Source: Triticum aestivum
Lineage: Eukaryota > Streptophyta > Magnoliopsida > Poales > Poaceae
NCBI RefSeq assembly: GCF_018294505.1
Contig: NC_057807.1
Span: forward strand, 270,363,369-270,427,368
Reading direction: 5' to 3'
DNA length: 64,000 nt
Part shown: piece after piece, positions 11,588 through 23,948 of the stretch
Layout of the letters: each line of letters begins with the position of its first letter
Position numbering within the stretch: the first letter of the stretch is position 1
Notes under the pieces: model-generated
Database searches by the model: none
Seen by the model: the letters and a program-made list of their open reading frames with translations, nothing else
What the model was told of the DNA's origin: nothing
Position numbers and translations under genes: made by a program

Positions 11588-12619
11588 ATGGCGAGGATCG
11601 TCCATGTGCATCATGTGGACTTTGTCTCATTTGAGAAGGGAGATGCGGAGTATGGTGACCCGAAGAAGAACCCGGTAGTGATGGTGTTTCCCACAAGTCC
11701 TAGCCTTGAGGAGGTTTTGATTGAGCTTCGAAGAAGGTTGAATTGGATGGAAGAAAGCGATGGAGTAGACTTAATCGAAAGGTATAATGTTGGGTATGGG
11801 AAACATATTCGTTGGAAGATAATGCCTCTTGACTCCGAGTTTCATTGGGAAGCATATAAAGAGAGTGTGTTGGCCTCACAAGATAAATCATTTGAGTTAT
11901 TTGCCACAAAGGTTGTTCATGCTCCGTTACACATTGATTTGAATCGTTGTGCATCTTCATATGATGTTATAAGCCCGGTTCGAGATTCAACACATGTCAC
12001 TCCGGATGTGCATGACACAACAATGAGCCAACCTCCAATGACCCAATGTTTGAGCCCCGTCGGGAATGACCAGGTTGATAATGAAGACTTGCACATGGAT
12101 GATGGTGAGTTTGAGGGTGATGAATCGGAGGCTTATCTTCGTGATCATTATGTTGGTGATGTTGAGGCAAACCGCATGGAAGAGGACATGGACCATGAGA
12201 TTCCATACAATAGGTCCTATGCATGGGACTCGGAGGATGAAGGCCCGGATGAAGAAATAGATGATGTTCGATTGACGGCTAAAGAAGCCAATGCTTTCAA
12301 GAAGGTAATAGGCCGTAGTCACAAGACATCATTGTTTTATGATCTAAGCCTAGCCGATAAGGCGATTGTTGATGGTGGCACAAGTAAAATTCTAGCACGA
12401 AGGTTAACTTCAAAGCGAGATACCAAAGCAAGTGTGTATGGTGTTACTGAAGGAACAATCTTTGAAAGCTTGGCAGAACTTCAAATATGGGCCAAGGACT
12501 ACGCGGTTAAGTTTCATCAGCCATTCTTTGTGGAGAAGTCAAACTCCAAAGTGAGTTATGTGGTCAAATGTGAGGAACACAAGAATCATTGCCCTTGGGT
12601 TATCCGTGCAAGATGTGTC
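11588..12619 (+). pseudogene. MURA transposase, N-terminal half
   Basis: The ORF opens MARIVHVHHVDF and runs through an acidic middle to the plant MuDR transposase region (SLADKAIVDGG, then CPWVIRARC) before the gypsy insertion cuts it at the target duplication GTGTC. This corresponds to the MuDR N-terminal domain (PF03108 region), which binds the element ends. A 5' UTR intron fits 11465-11587: CTCAAG/GTATTC donor and TGATTCTAG acceptor directly before ATG. Its continuation is at 20,875. The last 14 residues of the open frame (from 12,620) are LTR-encoded and not part of the protein. Confidence 0.85.
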
Positions 12620-14176
12620 TGCTACGTCTTGAGCTTGTGTTGGTTTTTCTTGAAGAGGAAAGGGTGATGCAGCAAAGTAGCCTAAGTATTTCCCTCCATT
12701 TTCTAGAACCAAGGTATCAATCCAGTAGGAGGCTCCTCAAAAGTCCCACGCACCTACACAAACAAATAAGAACCTCGCAACCAATGCAATAAAGGGGTTG
12801 TCAATCCCTTCACGGCCACTTGCGAAAGTGAGATCTGATAGAGATAATATGATAAGATGAATATATTTTTGGTATTTTATGATATAGATTGGAAAAGTAA
12901 AGATGCAAATAAAAGTAGATAGTAAAATTATATGATAAAAGATAGACCCGGGGGGCATAGGTTTCACTAGTGGCTTCTCTCAAGATAGCATAAGTATTAC
13001 GGTGGGTGAACAAATTACTGTCGAGCAATTGATAGAAAAGCGAATAATTATGAGATTATCTAGGCATGATCATGTATATAGGCATCACGTCCGTAACAAG
13101 TAGACCGACTCCTGCCTGCATCTACTACTATTACTCCACACATCAACTGCTATCCAGCATGCATCTAGAGTATTAAGTTCATAAAGAACAGAGTAGCGCA
13201 TTAAGAAAGATGACATGATGTAGAGGGATAAACTCATGCAATATGATATAAAACCCATCTTTTTATCCTCGATGGCAACAATACAATACGTGCCTTCCTG
13301 CCCCTGCTGTCACTAGGAAAGGACACCGCAAGATTGAAATCAAAGCTAAGAACTTCTCCCATTGCAAGAAAGATCAATCTAGTAGGCCAAACCAAACTGA
13401 TAATTCGAAGAGACTTACAAAGATAACTTAATCACACATAAAAGAATTCAGTGGAGATTCAAATATTTCTCATAGATAAACTTGATCATAAACCCACAAT
13501 TCATCGGATCTCGACAAACACATCGCAAAAAAAGTTACATCGAATAGATCTCCAAGAAGATCGAGGAGAACTTTGTATTGAGATTCAAAGAGAGAGAAGA
13601 AGCCATCTAGCTAATAACTATGGACCTGAAGGTCTGTGGTAAACTACTCACAACTCATCGGAAGGGCCTTGGAGATGGTGTAGAGGCCCTCCGTGGTCGA
13701 TTCCCCCTCCGGCGGAGCGCCGGCGCTCGCGGATACAGAAGGTTACGGCGGTGGAAATAGTTTTTCGTGGTGCTCCTCAATGGTTTCAGGGTACGTGGGT
13801 ATATATAGGAGGAAGAAGTAGGTCGGTGGACACTCAAGGGTCCCACGAGGGTGGGGCGCGCCCACCTGTAGGGGGCGCGTCGGGCACCCTCGTGGCCGCC
13901 TCCTCTGTTGCTTGACGTCCACTCCAAGTCCCCTGGATCACGTTTGTTCCAAAAAGATCGCTCCCGAAGGTTTTATTCCGTTTGGACTCCATTTGATATT
14001 CCTTTTCTTCGAAACACTGAAATAGGCAAAAAAACAGCAATTTGGGTTGGGCCTCCGGTTAGTACGTTAGTCCCAAAAATGATATGAAAGTGTAAAGTAA
14101 AGCCCATAAACATCCAAAACGGGTAATATAATAGCATGGAACAATAAAAAATTATAGATACGTTGGAGACGTATCA
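12620..14176 (-). repeat. 3' LTR of the Fatima-like element
   Basis: 1,557 bp, the partner of 19298-20874. It lacks about 20 bases present near 20400-20420 of the other LTR (left copy reads CCGGCGCTCGCGG) and shows scattered substitutions, so the insertion is not very recent. GTATATATAGGAGG near 13797-13811 holds the minus-strand TATA box. Confidence 0.93.
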
Positions 14177-14191
14177 AGCATCCCCAAGCTT
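14177..14191 (-). other. Polypurine tract of the Fatima-like element
   Basis: Minus strand reads AAGCTTGGGGATGCT immediately before the 3' LTR. This G-rich tract, which primes plus-strand DNA synthesis, is in the canonical place. Confidence 0.75.
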
Positions 14192-16998
14192 AATTCATGC
14201 TCGTCCTCGAGTAGGTAAATGATAAAAACAGAATTTTTGATGTGGAATGCTACCTAGCATAATTCTCAATGTAATTTTCTTTATTGTGGCATGAATGTTC
14301 ATATCCAAATGATTTAAAATAAAAGTTCATATTGACATAAGAAATAGTAATACTTCAAGCATACTAACTAAGCAATCATGTCTTCTCAAAATAACATGGC
14401 TAAAGAAAGTTCATCCCTACAAAATTATATAGTTTGGCTATGTTTCATTTTCATCACACAAAATACTCCCATCAAGAACAACCCCGGTTTTAGCCAATCA
14501 ATTGGTTCATACTTTTTAACGCGCTTCAGCCTTTTTCAACTCTCACGCAATACATGAGCGTGAGCCATGGATATAGCACTATGGATGGAATAGAATATGA
14601 TGATGGAGGTTGTGTAGAGAAGACAAAAAAAGAGAAAGTCTCACATTGACGAGGATAATCAACGGGCTATGGAGATGCCCATCAATTGATGTCAACATGA
14701 GGAGTAGGGATTGCCATGCAACGGATGCACTAGAGCTATAAATGTATGAAAGCTCAACAAAAGAAACTAAGTGGGCGTGCATCCAACTTGCTTGCTCACG
14801 AAGACCTAGGCCATTCTGAGGAAGCCCATTGTAGGAATATATAAGCCAAGTTCTATAATGAAAAATTCCCACTAGTATATGAAAGTGACAACATATGAGA
14901 CTCTCTATATGAAGAACATGGTGCTACTTTGAAGCACAAGTGTGGAAAAGGATAGTAACATTGCCCCCCCTCTTTTTTTGGGGGGGGGCTTTCTTTTTGG
15001 CCTTTCTCTTCTTCTTTTTTTCTTTTGGGGGGGGGGGCAATGCTCTAATAATGATGATCATCACACTTCTATTTATTTACAACTCATGAATTACAACTCA
15101 AAACTAGAACAAGATATGACTCTATATGAATGCCTCCGGCGGTGTACCGGGATGGGTAATGAATCAAGAGTGAAATGTATGAAAATTATGCATGATGGCT
15201 TTGCCACAAATACGATGTTAACTACATGATCATGCCAGGCAGTATGACAATGATGATGCGTGTCATGATGATGAACGGAACGGTGGAAAGTTGCATGGCA
15301 ATATATCTCGGAATGGCTATAGAAATGCCATAATAGGTAGGTATGGTGGCTGTTTTGAGGAAGATATAAGAAGGTTTATGTGTGATAGAGCGTATCGTAT
15401 CACGGGGTTTGGATGCACCGACGAAGTTTGCACCAACTCTTAAGGTGAGAAAGAGCAATGCATGGTACCGAAGCGGCTAGCAATGATGAAAGGGTGAGAG
15501 TGCGTATAATCCATGGAATCAACATTAGTCATAAAGAACTCATATGCTTATTGCAAAAATTTATTAGCCCTCGAAGCAAAGTACTACTACGCATGCTCCT
15601 AGGGGGAGGTTGGTAGGAGTTAACCATCTCGTGCCCCCGACCTCCACTCAAGGGAAGGCAATCAAAAGAGCACTACATGCAATAAATTTGTTACAGAACT
15701 TTTATCATGCGTGCATGCTACGGGACTTGCCAACTTCGACACAAGTATTCTTTAAATTCACAATCACCCAACTAGCATGACTCTAATATCACCGCCTCGC
15801 TATCTCAAAACAATTATCAAGTATCAAATTGACCATAACATCCAATTCACTTCTTGTGATAGTTTTTATTATACCCAACTTGGATGCCCATAATTTTAGG
15901 ACCAATTTTATAACCATAGCTAACCATGCTGTTCTAAAAGATTCTCAAAATAATATAAGTGAAGCATGATAGATCAACAATTTCTTTAAAATTAAGCCAT
16001 CGCCGTGCTCTAAAAGATATAACTAAAGTACTAGAGCAAAAACTATCTAGCTCAAAAGATATAAGTGAAGCACATAGAGTGTTCTAATAAAATCTAATCA
16101 AGTGGGATTCTCCCAAAAGGTGTGTACAGCAAGGATGCTTGTGGTAATCTAAAAAGCAAAGACTAATATCATACAAGACGCTCCAAGCAAAACACATATC
16201 ATGTGGCGAATAAAAATATAGCTCCAAGTAAAGTTACCGATAGACGAAGACGAAAGAGGGGATGCATTTCGGGGCATCCCCAAGATTAGGCTTTTGGTTA
16301 TCCTTGAATATCTTGGGGTGTCATGGGCATCCCCAATCTTAGGCTCTTTCCGCTCCTTATTCCATAGTCCATCAAATCTTTATCCAAAACTTGAAAACTT
16401 CACAACACAAAACTCAACAGGAAATCTCATAAGCTCCGTTAGTGTAAGAAAAAAAAACACCACATAAGGTACTGTAATGAACTCATTATTTATTTATATT
16501 GGTGTTAAACCTACTTTATTCCAACTTCTCTATGATTCATACCCTACATATTAGCCATAGATGCATCAAAATAAGCAAACAACACACGAAAAACAGAATC
16601 TTTCAAAAACAGAACAGTCTGTAGCAATATGTAACTCTCGAATACTTATGGAACTCGAAAAATCCTACCAAAATAGGAAGTCCTGGGAAATTTGTCTATT
16701 GATCTACAGCAAAAAAATCAACACAAAAGCACGTTTCTCTGAATTACTAAAATTATTTTCGTGCATGCAAAGTTTATGTTTTTCAGTAGAATCAAATTAA
16801 CTATCACCATAGGTTATCCTATAGGTTCTACTTGGCACAAACACTAATTAAAACATGAAAACACATCTAAACAGAAGGTAGATGAAAAATTTATTACTAA
16901 ATAGAAGCAAAAACAAAAAAACAAAAATAAAATTGGGTTGCCTCCCAACTAGCACTATTGTTTAACGCCCCAAGCTAGGCATAAAAGCGAGGATAGAT
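14192..16998. other. Non-coding interior of the Fatima-like element
   Basis: No recognisable pol domain on either strand. The region is AT-rich, with G, C and T homopolymer runs at 14965-15040 and two CATCCCCAA-type motifs at 16275 and 16328 echoing the polypurine tract. It occupies the place where reverse transcriptase and integrase would lie in an autonomous relative. Confidence 0.7.
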
Positions 16999-17640
16999 CT
17001 AAGTAGTGCCATCTTGGGCACTCAATTCATAAGTAGCTCGCATGATAGATTCATAAGGTAATTTAACTTTATTTCTTGAAAAGTGCTCCATGTCTTTCCT
17101 TAATGGAAATTGGAATCTAATATTCTCTTCCTTCATATCAATAATTGCACCAATCGTTCTAAGGAAAGGTCTACCAAAAATAATAGGGCAAGAAAGACTG
17201 CAATCTATATCAAGAACGATAAAATGTACGGGCACATAATTCCTATTTGCAACAATAAGAACATCATTGATCCTTCCCATAGGCTTCTTAATGGTGGAAT
17301 CCGCAAGGTGCAAATTTAAAGAGCAATCATCAAGATCATGGAAACCTAGAATATCACATAAAGTTTTCGGAATCGTGGAAACACTAGCACCCAAATCACA
17401 CAAAGCATAACAATCATGATCTTTAATTTTAATCTTTATAGTAGGTTCCCACTCATCATAAAGTTTTCTAGGTATAGAAACTTCCAAGTTAAGTTTTTCA
17501 TCATAAGATTGCATCAAGGCATCAACAATATGTTTGGTAAAAGCTTTATTTTGACTATAAGCATGAGGAGAATTCAACATGTATTGCAACAAGGAAATAC
17601 AATCTACTAAAGAATAATTATCATAATTAAATTCTTGAAA
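16999..17640 (-). pseudogene. Aspartic protease domain of the Fatima-like element
   Basis: Retroviral-type aspartic protease that would cleave Gag. The active-site motif is seen as CDLGASVSTIP, with D-L-G-A where many families have D-T-G-A; Athila-like elements commonly carry this variant. Downstream PIIFGRPFLRT matches the conserved ILGRPFL-type flap/helix. The ORF (from about 17592 to 16999) is separated from gag by a frameshift near 17610. Confidence 0.8.
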
Positions 17641-19075
17641 TCCAAGATAGTGGGTTCAATGCTATTTAAAGTCTTGACCTCTTCAATCCCACTTTTACCA
17701 AATTTAGCATCAAGATCTAAAAACTCTGAATCATTGGGACGCCTTTTAACTAAAGTTGAGTCATCTCCAGTCCCATCATTATTAAGATTCATATTGTAAA
17801 ACAAAGATTTAATAGGGAACACATCAATAACTTTTAGATCTTCATCATTATTTTCACGGAAACTAGAAGAACACGCTTTTACAAAGCAATCTTTCTTAGC
17901 ACGCAACCTAGCGGTTTTTTCTTTGCACTCATCAATGGAAATTCTCATAGCTTTGAGAGACTCATTGATATCATGCTTAGGAGGAGTAGATCTAAGTTTC
18001 AAAGAATCAACATCAAGCGAAAGTCTATCAACGTTCTAGCCAAATCATCAAATTTAAGCAATTTTTCTTCAAGCAAGTCATTAAAATTCTTTTGAGAGAT
18101 CATAAATTATTTAACATTATTCTCAAAATCAGAGGGCATCTTATTATAATTACCATAAGAATTATTGTTGGAATTTCCATAATTATTAGAGGAATTACTA
18201 GGGAACGGTCTAGGATTAAAGTATCTATAAGCATTGTTACCAAAATTATTCCTACCAACAAAATTCACATACATAGATTCATTATTATTCTCAATCAAAG
18301 TAGACAAAGGCATATCATTGGGATCGATAGGAGCATTCTTAGTAGCAAACAATTTTATAAGTTCATCCATCTTTCCACTCAAAACATTAATTTCTTCTAT
18401 AGCATGCACTTGTTTACAAGTAGATCTTTCGGTGTGCCATTGAGAATAATTAGCCATAATGTTATCAAGGATTTTAGTAGCTTCTCCTAGGGTGATTTCC
18501 ATAAACGTGCCTCCCATGGCCGAATCTAAAAGATTTGTAGAAGCAAAATTCAATCTGGCATAAAAAATTTGTATGATCATCCATAAATTCAAACCATGAG
18601 TAGGGAAATTGCGAATCATCAATTTCATTCTTTCCCAAGATTGGGCAACATGCTCATGATCAAGTTCTTTAAAATTCATAATATCGTTCCTAAGAGAGAT
18701 GATCTTAGCAGGAGGAAAATACTTAGAGATAAAAGCATCTTTGCACTTATTCCATGAATCAATACTATTCTTAGGCAAAGACGAAAACCAAACTTTAGCA
18801 TGGTCTCTAAGTGAAAACGGGAATAACTTCAATTTAACAATATCATTATGCGTATCTTTCTTCTTTTGCATCTCACACAAATCAACAAAGTTGTTTAGAT
18901 GGGTAGCGGCATCTTCACTAGGAAGGCCGGAGAATTGATCTTTCATAACAAGATTCAGCAAAGCAGCTTTGATTTCACAAGACTCAACATCATTAAGAGG
19001 AGAAATCGGAGTACTAAGGAAATCATTATTATTGGTATTGGAAAAGTCACACAATTTGGTATTATCTTGTACCAT
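17607..19075 (-). pseudogene. Gag of the Fatima-like element
   Basis: Start chosen at the ATG of MVQDNTKLCDF (19075); the longer upstream frame is leader sequence. The core has FSGLPSEDAATHLNNF, LFPFSLRDHAKVWFSSLP and KYFPPAK, the Athila-type retrotransposon_gag signature, followed by an Asn-rich stretch. TAA interrupts at about 18107, where the next codons continue in the same frame (FMISQKNFNDLL), and a frameshift near 18030 leads into the segment LRSTPPKHDINESLKAM (17607-18002). At least three lesions with the one before the protease. Confidence 0.85.
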
Positions 19076-19272
19076 CGCGACAAGCAATCCAACACACAAG
19101 CAAACAAAAAGGCAAGCGAGAGAGAGAGGATATTGGGAAAGAGAGGGCAAATAAAACGACAAGGGTGAAGTAGGGGAGAGGAAAACGAGAGGCAAATGGC
19201 AAATAATGTAATGCGAGGGAGATGAGTTTGTGATGGGTACTTGGTATGTCTTGACTTGAGCGAAGACCTCCC

Positions 19273-19297
19273 CGGCAATGGCGCCAGAAATCCTTCT
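19273..19297 (-). other. Primer-binding site of the Fatima-like element
   Basis: A few bases inside the 5' LTR the minus strand reads TGGCGCCATTGCCGGGGA. This resembles the TGGCGCCGTTGCC sequence used by Athila-like elements (tRNA-Asp type). Confidence 0.7.
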
Positions 19298-20874
19298 TGC
19301 TACGTCTTGAGCTTGCTTTGGTTTTCCTTGAAGAGGAAAGGGTGATGCGGCAAAGTAGCCTAAGTATTTCCCTCAGTTTTTGAGAACCAAGGTATCAATC
19401 CAGTAGGAGGCTCCTCAAAAGTCCCACGCACCTACACAAACAAATAAGAACATCGCAACCAATGCAATAAAGGGGTTATCAATCCCTTCACGGCCACTTG
19501 CGAAAGTGAGATCTGATAGAGATAATATGATAAGATAAATATATTTTTGGTATTTTATGATATAGATTGGAAAAGTAAAGATGCAAATAAAAGTAGATGG
19601 TAAACTTATATGATAAAAGATAGACCCGGGGGCCATAGGTTTCACTAGTGGTTTCTCTCAAGATAGCATAAGTATTACGGTGGGTGCACAAATTACTGTC
19701 GAGCAATTGATAGAAAAGCGAATAATTATGAGATTATCTAGGCATGATCATGTATATAGGCATTACGTCCGTGATAAGTAGACCGACTCTTGCCTGCATC
19801 TACTACTATTACTCCACACATCAACCGCTATCCAGCATGCATCTAGAGTATTGAGTTCATAAAGAACAGAGTAACGCATTAATAAAAATGACATGATGTA
19901 GAGAGATAAACTCATGCAATATGATAAAAACCCCATCTTTTTATCCTCGATGGCAACAATACAATACGTGCCTTCCTGCCCCTGCTGTCACTGAGAAAGG
20001 ACACCGCAAGATTGAAACCAAAGCTAAGCACTTCTCCCATTGCAAGAAAGATCAATCTAGTAGGCCAAACCAAACTGATAATTCGAAGAGACTTGCAAAG
20101 ATAACTTAATCACACATAAAAGAATTCAGAGGAGATTTAAATATTTCTCATAGATAAACTTGATCATAAACTCACAATTCATCGGATCTCGACAAACACA
20201 CCGCAAAAAAAGTTAGATCGAATAGATCTCCAAGAAGATCGAGGAGAACTTTGTATTGAGATTCAAAGAGAGAGAAGAAGCCATCTAGCTAATAACTATG
20301 GACCCGAAGGTCTGTGGTAAACTACTCACAACTCATCGGAAGGGCCTTGGAGATGATGTAGAGGCCCTCCGTGGTCGATTCCCCCTCCGGCGGAGCACCG
20401 GCGAAGGCTCCAAATGAGATCTCGCGGATACAGAAGGTTACGGTGGTGGAAATAGTTTTTCGTGGTGCTCCTCGATGGTTTCAGGGTACGTGGGTATATA
20501 TAGGAGGAAGAAGTAGGTCGGTGGACGCTCGAGGGGCCCACGAGGGTGGGGGGCGCGCCCAACTGTAGGGGGCGCGCCGGGCACCCTCGTGGCCACCTCC
20601 TCTGTTGCTTGACGTCCACTCCAAGTCCCCTGGATCACGTTTGTTCCGAAAAGATTGCTCCCGAAGGTTTCGTTTCGTTTGGACTCCATTTGATATTCCT
20701 TTTCTTCGAAACACTGAAATAGGCAAAAAAAACAGCAATTCGGGCTGGGCCTCCGGTTAGTAGGTTAGTCCCAAAAATGATGTAAAAGTGTAAAGTAAAG
20801 CCCATAAACATCCAAAACGGGTAATATAATAGCATGGAACAATAAAAAATTATAGATATGTTGGAGACGTATCA
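19298..20874 (-). repeat. 5' LTR of the Fatima-like element
   Basis: 1,577 bp, starting TGATACGTCTCC on the minus strand at 20874. The minus-strand TATA box lies at 20491-20507 (plus GGGTATATATAGGAGG). It matches 12620-14176 along its whole length apart from one ~20-bp indel and scattered changes. Confidence 0.93.
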
Positions 20875-22058
20875 GTGTCAAAGGCAGGCCACAATGAAAG
20901 ATTACAAGTTCCTGTTTCACCATCGATGTAGTGGCAAGGATATTGATGATGATGATGTAAAGGATGATCGCCGTCAATTGACCTCCAAATTCATTGCATG
21001 TCGATTTTCAGCCTCCATAAAGATACTCCCGACATATCCCATTCGGGCTTTAATGGAGATGGTGAAGGAGGTTTTTGGGTACGAGGTGAAGTATGGGAAG
21101 GCATGGAAGGCCAAGCAAGCTGCCTTTGAGATATTGTATGGTGGTTGGGAAGAATCATACAACCGCCTCGCGATGGTGTTGAAAGCGATGGCAGCAGAAA
21201 ATCCTGGCATGTACTATATGGCGGATCCAGATGGCGTGAGAACAAGGATATACAACGATGCAATCGTTCGAATATTTGGACGTGCATTCTGGACTTTTGA
21301 GCCATGCGTTAGGGCCTTCAAGCATTGTAGGCCGGTTATGTCCGTGGATGGCACATTTCTGACTGGACGGTTCAAGGGCACATTGTTGGTCGTCGTTGCT
21401 AATGATGGTGGTGACAAATTGGTTCCATTGGCGTTCGCTTTGGTGTCGGCGGAGAACAATGACAGCTGGGAGTGGTTTCTTACTCTAGTGAGGACCAAGG
21501 TAATTGGACCTCAAAGAGAGGTTTGCATCATCTTGGACCGCCACCCATGGATACTCAATGCAGTGGAGATTGACATTCCAGGACATCCTCGCATGCACCA
21601 TAGGTGGTGCATGAGGCATTTTGTGTCTAACTTTTACCGAGCATGTGGAGACAAGGAATTGTCTGACCTTCTTCATGATTATTGTCTCGCATTCACCACT
21701 AGACATTTTGAGAAATTGTGGGACGAAGTGTATGCCAAAGCAAACAATGGTGGCAAAGATTTCCTAAATAGGAATCTTGCCGATAAAGGAAAGTGGGCAC
21801 AGGCTTTTGACAACGATGGAGTGAGATACGGTGACATGACAAACAACGTGGCTGAATATTTCAACATGGTGCTAAAGGGTGTCCGTGCATTGCCGATGAC
21901 AGCAATAGTAGAGTATACATTCCAGAAGTTGAATGTCTATTTTCAAAAGTATAGTGAAGAAACATCCAACTTGATGTCCGGAAAAAACAAGACCAAAAAG
22001 ATGTACAAGTATCCACCAAAGGTCAACGATTGGATGGAATACCAAGTAAGGAAGGCGG
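20875..22058 (+). pseudogene. MURA transposase, C-terminal half, truncated
   Basis: Continues the transposase after the gypsy insertion. Catalytic-core motifs of the MULE domain (PF10551) are visible: VMSVDGTFLTGRFKGTLLV, ILDRHPWI and HHRWCMRHF with its C-x2-H. Two lesions lie just after the insertion site: TGA at about 20893 where Trp is expected (GRPQ-stop-KIT), and a one-base shift before 20930. At about 22055, after NDWMEYQ, the coding sequence stops matching a transposase and runs into antisense PMD sequence; the C-terminal SWIM-type zinc finger is absent. In the catalytic motif L replaces the S usual in SDRH. Confidence 0.85.
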
Positions 22059-22493
22059 ATTCACACCGGCGGACTTCCCTTGTACCCCTGGCTCCCTCCC
22101 TATGAATCCAACCATAATATCACGCCATCCATCAGATTCTGTGCTAAAACAAATAGGCTCTCCTTTGATGGGAAGTCCAGTGATCAGAGAAACATCCTGC
22201 AAAGTGACCGTCATCTCCCCAGCATAGAAGTGAAAAGTATGTGTCTCAGGGCGCCATCGGTCAACGAGTGATGTGATCGCACACGGGTTCATCTTCCGCA
22301 TCGAACGAGACACGAGTGAGATGAAAGGGAGAAGCCCCATCTTCCGAATATACTCCGTGTATCGCTCGTCATACTCCATCTTGTCATGAACCGAACCGGA
22401 CCTCAGGTGAAGCTGGTCAAAAACCCTTCCTTCATCTGCCATGAACCGTCCACGATGCAATTGATCATACGATGGATGGATAAAAGAACCCAT
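22055..22493 (-). pseudogene. Plant mobile domain (PMD) protein carried by the MULE, C-terminally truncated
   Basis: Minus ORF with ATG at 22493, preceded by an acceptor-like TTTGCAG/G. It shows the PMD (PF10536; MAIN-like, often mislabelled phosphatase-7 long form) features: RYTEYIRKMGLLPFISLV, LVDRWRPETHTFHF, GEMTVTLQDVSLITGLPIKG. The domain stops at VQGKSAG, where the sequence joins the tail of MURA; the remaining two thirds is missing. PMD genes are found in plant genomes both as host silencing-related genes and inside transposons; the MULE context says this is a transposon copy. Confidence 0.82.
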
Positions 22494-23039
22494 CCTGCAA
22501 ATTACAAATGTATATGGTAAGCCCCGTTTTCATTTGCAAATATCCGCACTAGTGCAAAAACATACATACATGTGCAAAATTTCTACACTGATTCTTCTTC
22601 CATACACCATATATGTGCATATAAATTTCTACAATATCATACACCATATATTTGCACTAATTCTTCCATACACCATATATGTGCGTACATATCCTAACCA
22701 AATTCATAGCACTTTCATAAAAATCCTATATTATACATATTCTAAGCCATACATATCCTAAATCACACTAATCCCCACATTATCACACAAAAATCCACTA
22801 TCCATTTAACAAAAGGATGAACTAGGGTTTCACCCAAATCAATCAAATGCAAAGATTTCAACCAATAGAAAGAGGGGAAAGGGAGGGGAATACCTTGAGG
22901 ATTCGAAGGGCAACCGGATCCACCAATCTTCGGCTCAGATCCGCAGCTCTTGAGTGGGGAGAGGGAGGGGCGATTTGAGGGGCGCCATGGCTGGGAAAGA
23001 ACAGAGGGAGGAGAGAAAGAAAGAACAAAAACCAGAGGG
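22494..23039. other. Upstream region of the PMD gene inside the MULE
   Basis: No ORF of note. 22560-22790 has ACACCATATATGTGC-like units repeated about four times. 22870-23040 is purine-rich and probably 5' UTR or promoter for the minus-strand PMD gene. Confidence 0.4.
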
Positions 23040-23314
23040 GCTCGGGCGGCGATGTGGTGAAGGGGTATGGCGCCCCAGGCCGGGGCGTCGTGCTTTAGCC
23101 CATGGCGCCCTGGGCCGAGGCATCATGGGCCCAAGGCCATTCCGACGTGTCAGTCAGCGCCAACCCCATGGCGCCTTTGACCGGGGCGTTATGTTATCTA
23201 GCATGGCGCTCGGGGCGCGGGCGTCATGTGGGTAGGACCATTTTACGAAATATTTTCAAAAGAGGCCCATTTTGTGCTGAACTTTGGCCAAAGGGCCAGT
23301 TTTGTCATTTTTCC
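23040..23314. repeat. Right terminal region of the MULE
   Basis: Reading inward on the minus strand: GGAAAAATGACAAAACTGG, then CCTTTGGCCAAAG, then four GGCGCCATG or GCGCCATG motifs alternating with ACGCCCC. The inner motifs match 11185-11310 in inverted orientation. The outer limit is approximate, since the left outer end is lost and no target duplication can be compared. Confidence 0.6.
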
Positions 23315-23948
23315 TTTCGGGGTACAGACTGCGCGCACTGCCGATGTCTACACAGCATTTCCCTTGCCTTCTCTTATAAATTTACCTACGGGGAGGGGAA
23401 GACGGATTTGTGTGGCAGGATTTTTGAAGGACTTTCTGAAGATGTTACGGGCAGGTATTAGGAACTAATGAACTGGGGGCAAATTTGAATGGATCCATGG
23501 TTAATATGTGTGGAGACAGTTATTCATGTAAATTTGAACCGGTGTCTTTGTGTTTCGACTTTTTGTCGTTCATTTATCAAGTTTCAGCAGCTGAAACTTA
23601 ACAAAGTTACAGAAAACAAGTCAAAACAGGTCTTATTTGAAAGCCCTCGTCACAAAAAGCATGCATATGAACACGAAACAAGTCAAAGATACAAATATGG
23701 AAGATTTCAATCGAAAGCACACACAAAAAAAAATGATGTAGGTGCCCCCCAGCACCTGCATACCACCTTGACGGTGTTGAACATTATAAGCACCATGAAA
23801 TCAATCATCTCAACGGCTAGCTGCGTCCGTCCTTTGGATAATCAAGCAACAGTAAGGAACAAGATATCACATAATCATTGGGCCCTGGCATACAGCTACA
23901 AGCCCTACAAACGGAAGGGCTACCGGCACAGCAGACCTTTACCAAAAG

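Larger units (their letters stand above)
12620..20874 (-). mobile_element. Fatima-like Ty3/gypsy retrotransposon, non-autonomous
   Basis: An 8,255-bp complete insertion: LTRs 12620-14176 and 19298-20874, termini TGATACGTCTCC...CGTAGCA on the minus strand, and a perfect 5-bp target duplication GTGTC at 12615-12619 and 20875-20879. The primer-binding site and polypurine tract are in place. The 5.1-kb interior encodes only Gag and aspartic protease; no reverse transcriptase, RNase H or integrase is recognisable in 14177-16998. The LTR start and internal features match what is known of the wheat Fatima family (Athila-like). Mobility would need enzymes from a relative. Confidence 0.88.
11185..23314 (+). 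mobile_element. MuDR-type MULE carrying MURA and a plant-mobile-domain gene, interrupted
   Basis: A Mutator-like element with a plus-strand MURA gene and a convergent minus-strand PMD gene. The right terminal region (23040-23314) ends, read inward on the minus strand, with GGAAAAATGACAAAACTGG and then several GGCGCCATG / GACGCCCC motifs. The same inner motifs recur in inverted order at 11185-11310, so the left terminus is partly kept, but its outermost ~130 bp are missing and sequence changes abruptly to the GC-rich block of the neighbouring unit. An 8.3-kb gypsy element is inserted at 12,620. With that removed the MULE is about 3.9 kb. Both genes are broken, so it is not autonomous. Confidence 0.75.

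Noticed and set aside
14960..15040. G and T homopolymer runs as possible assembly damage
   Set aside because: Similar tracts are common inside related gypsy elements; no evidence of misassembly can be seen from one sequence.
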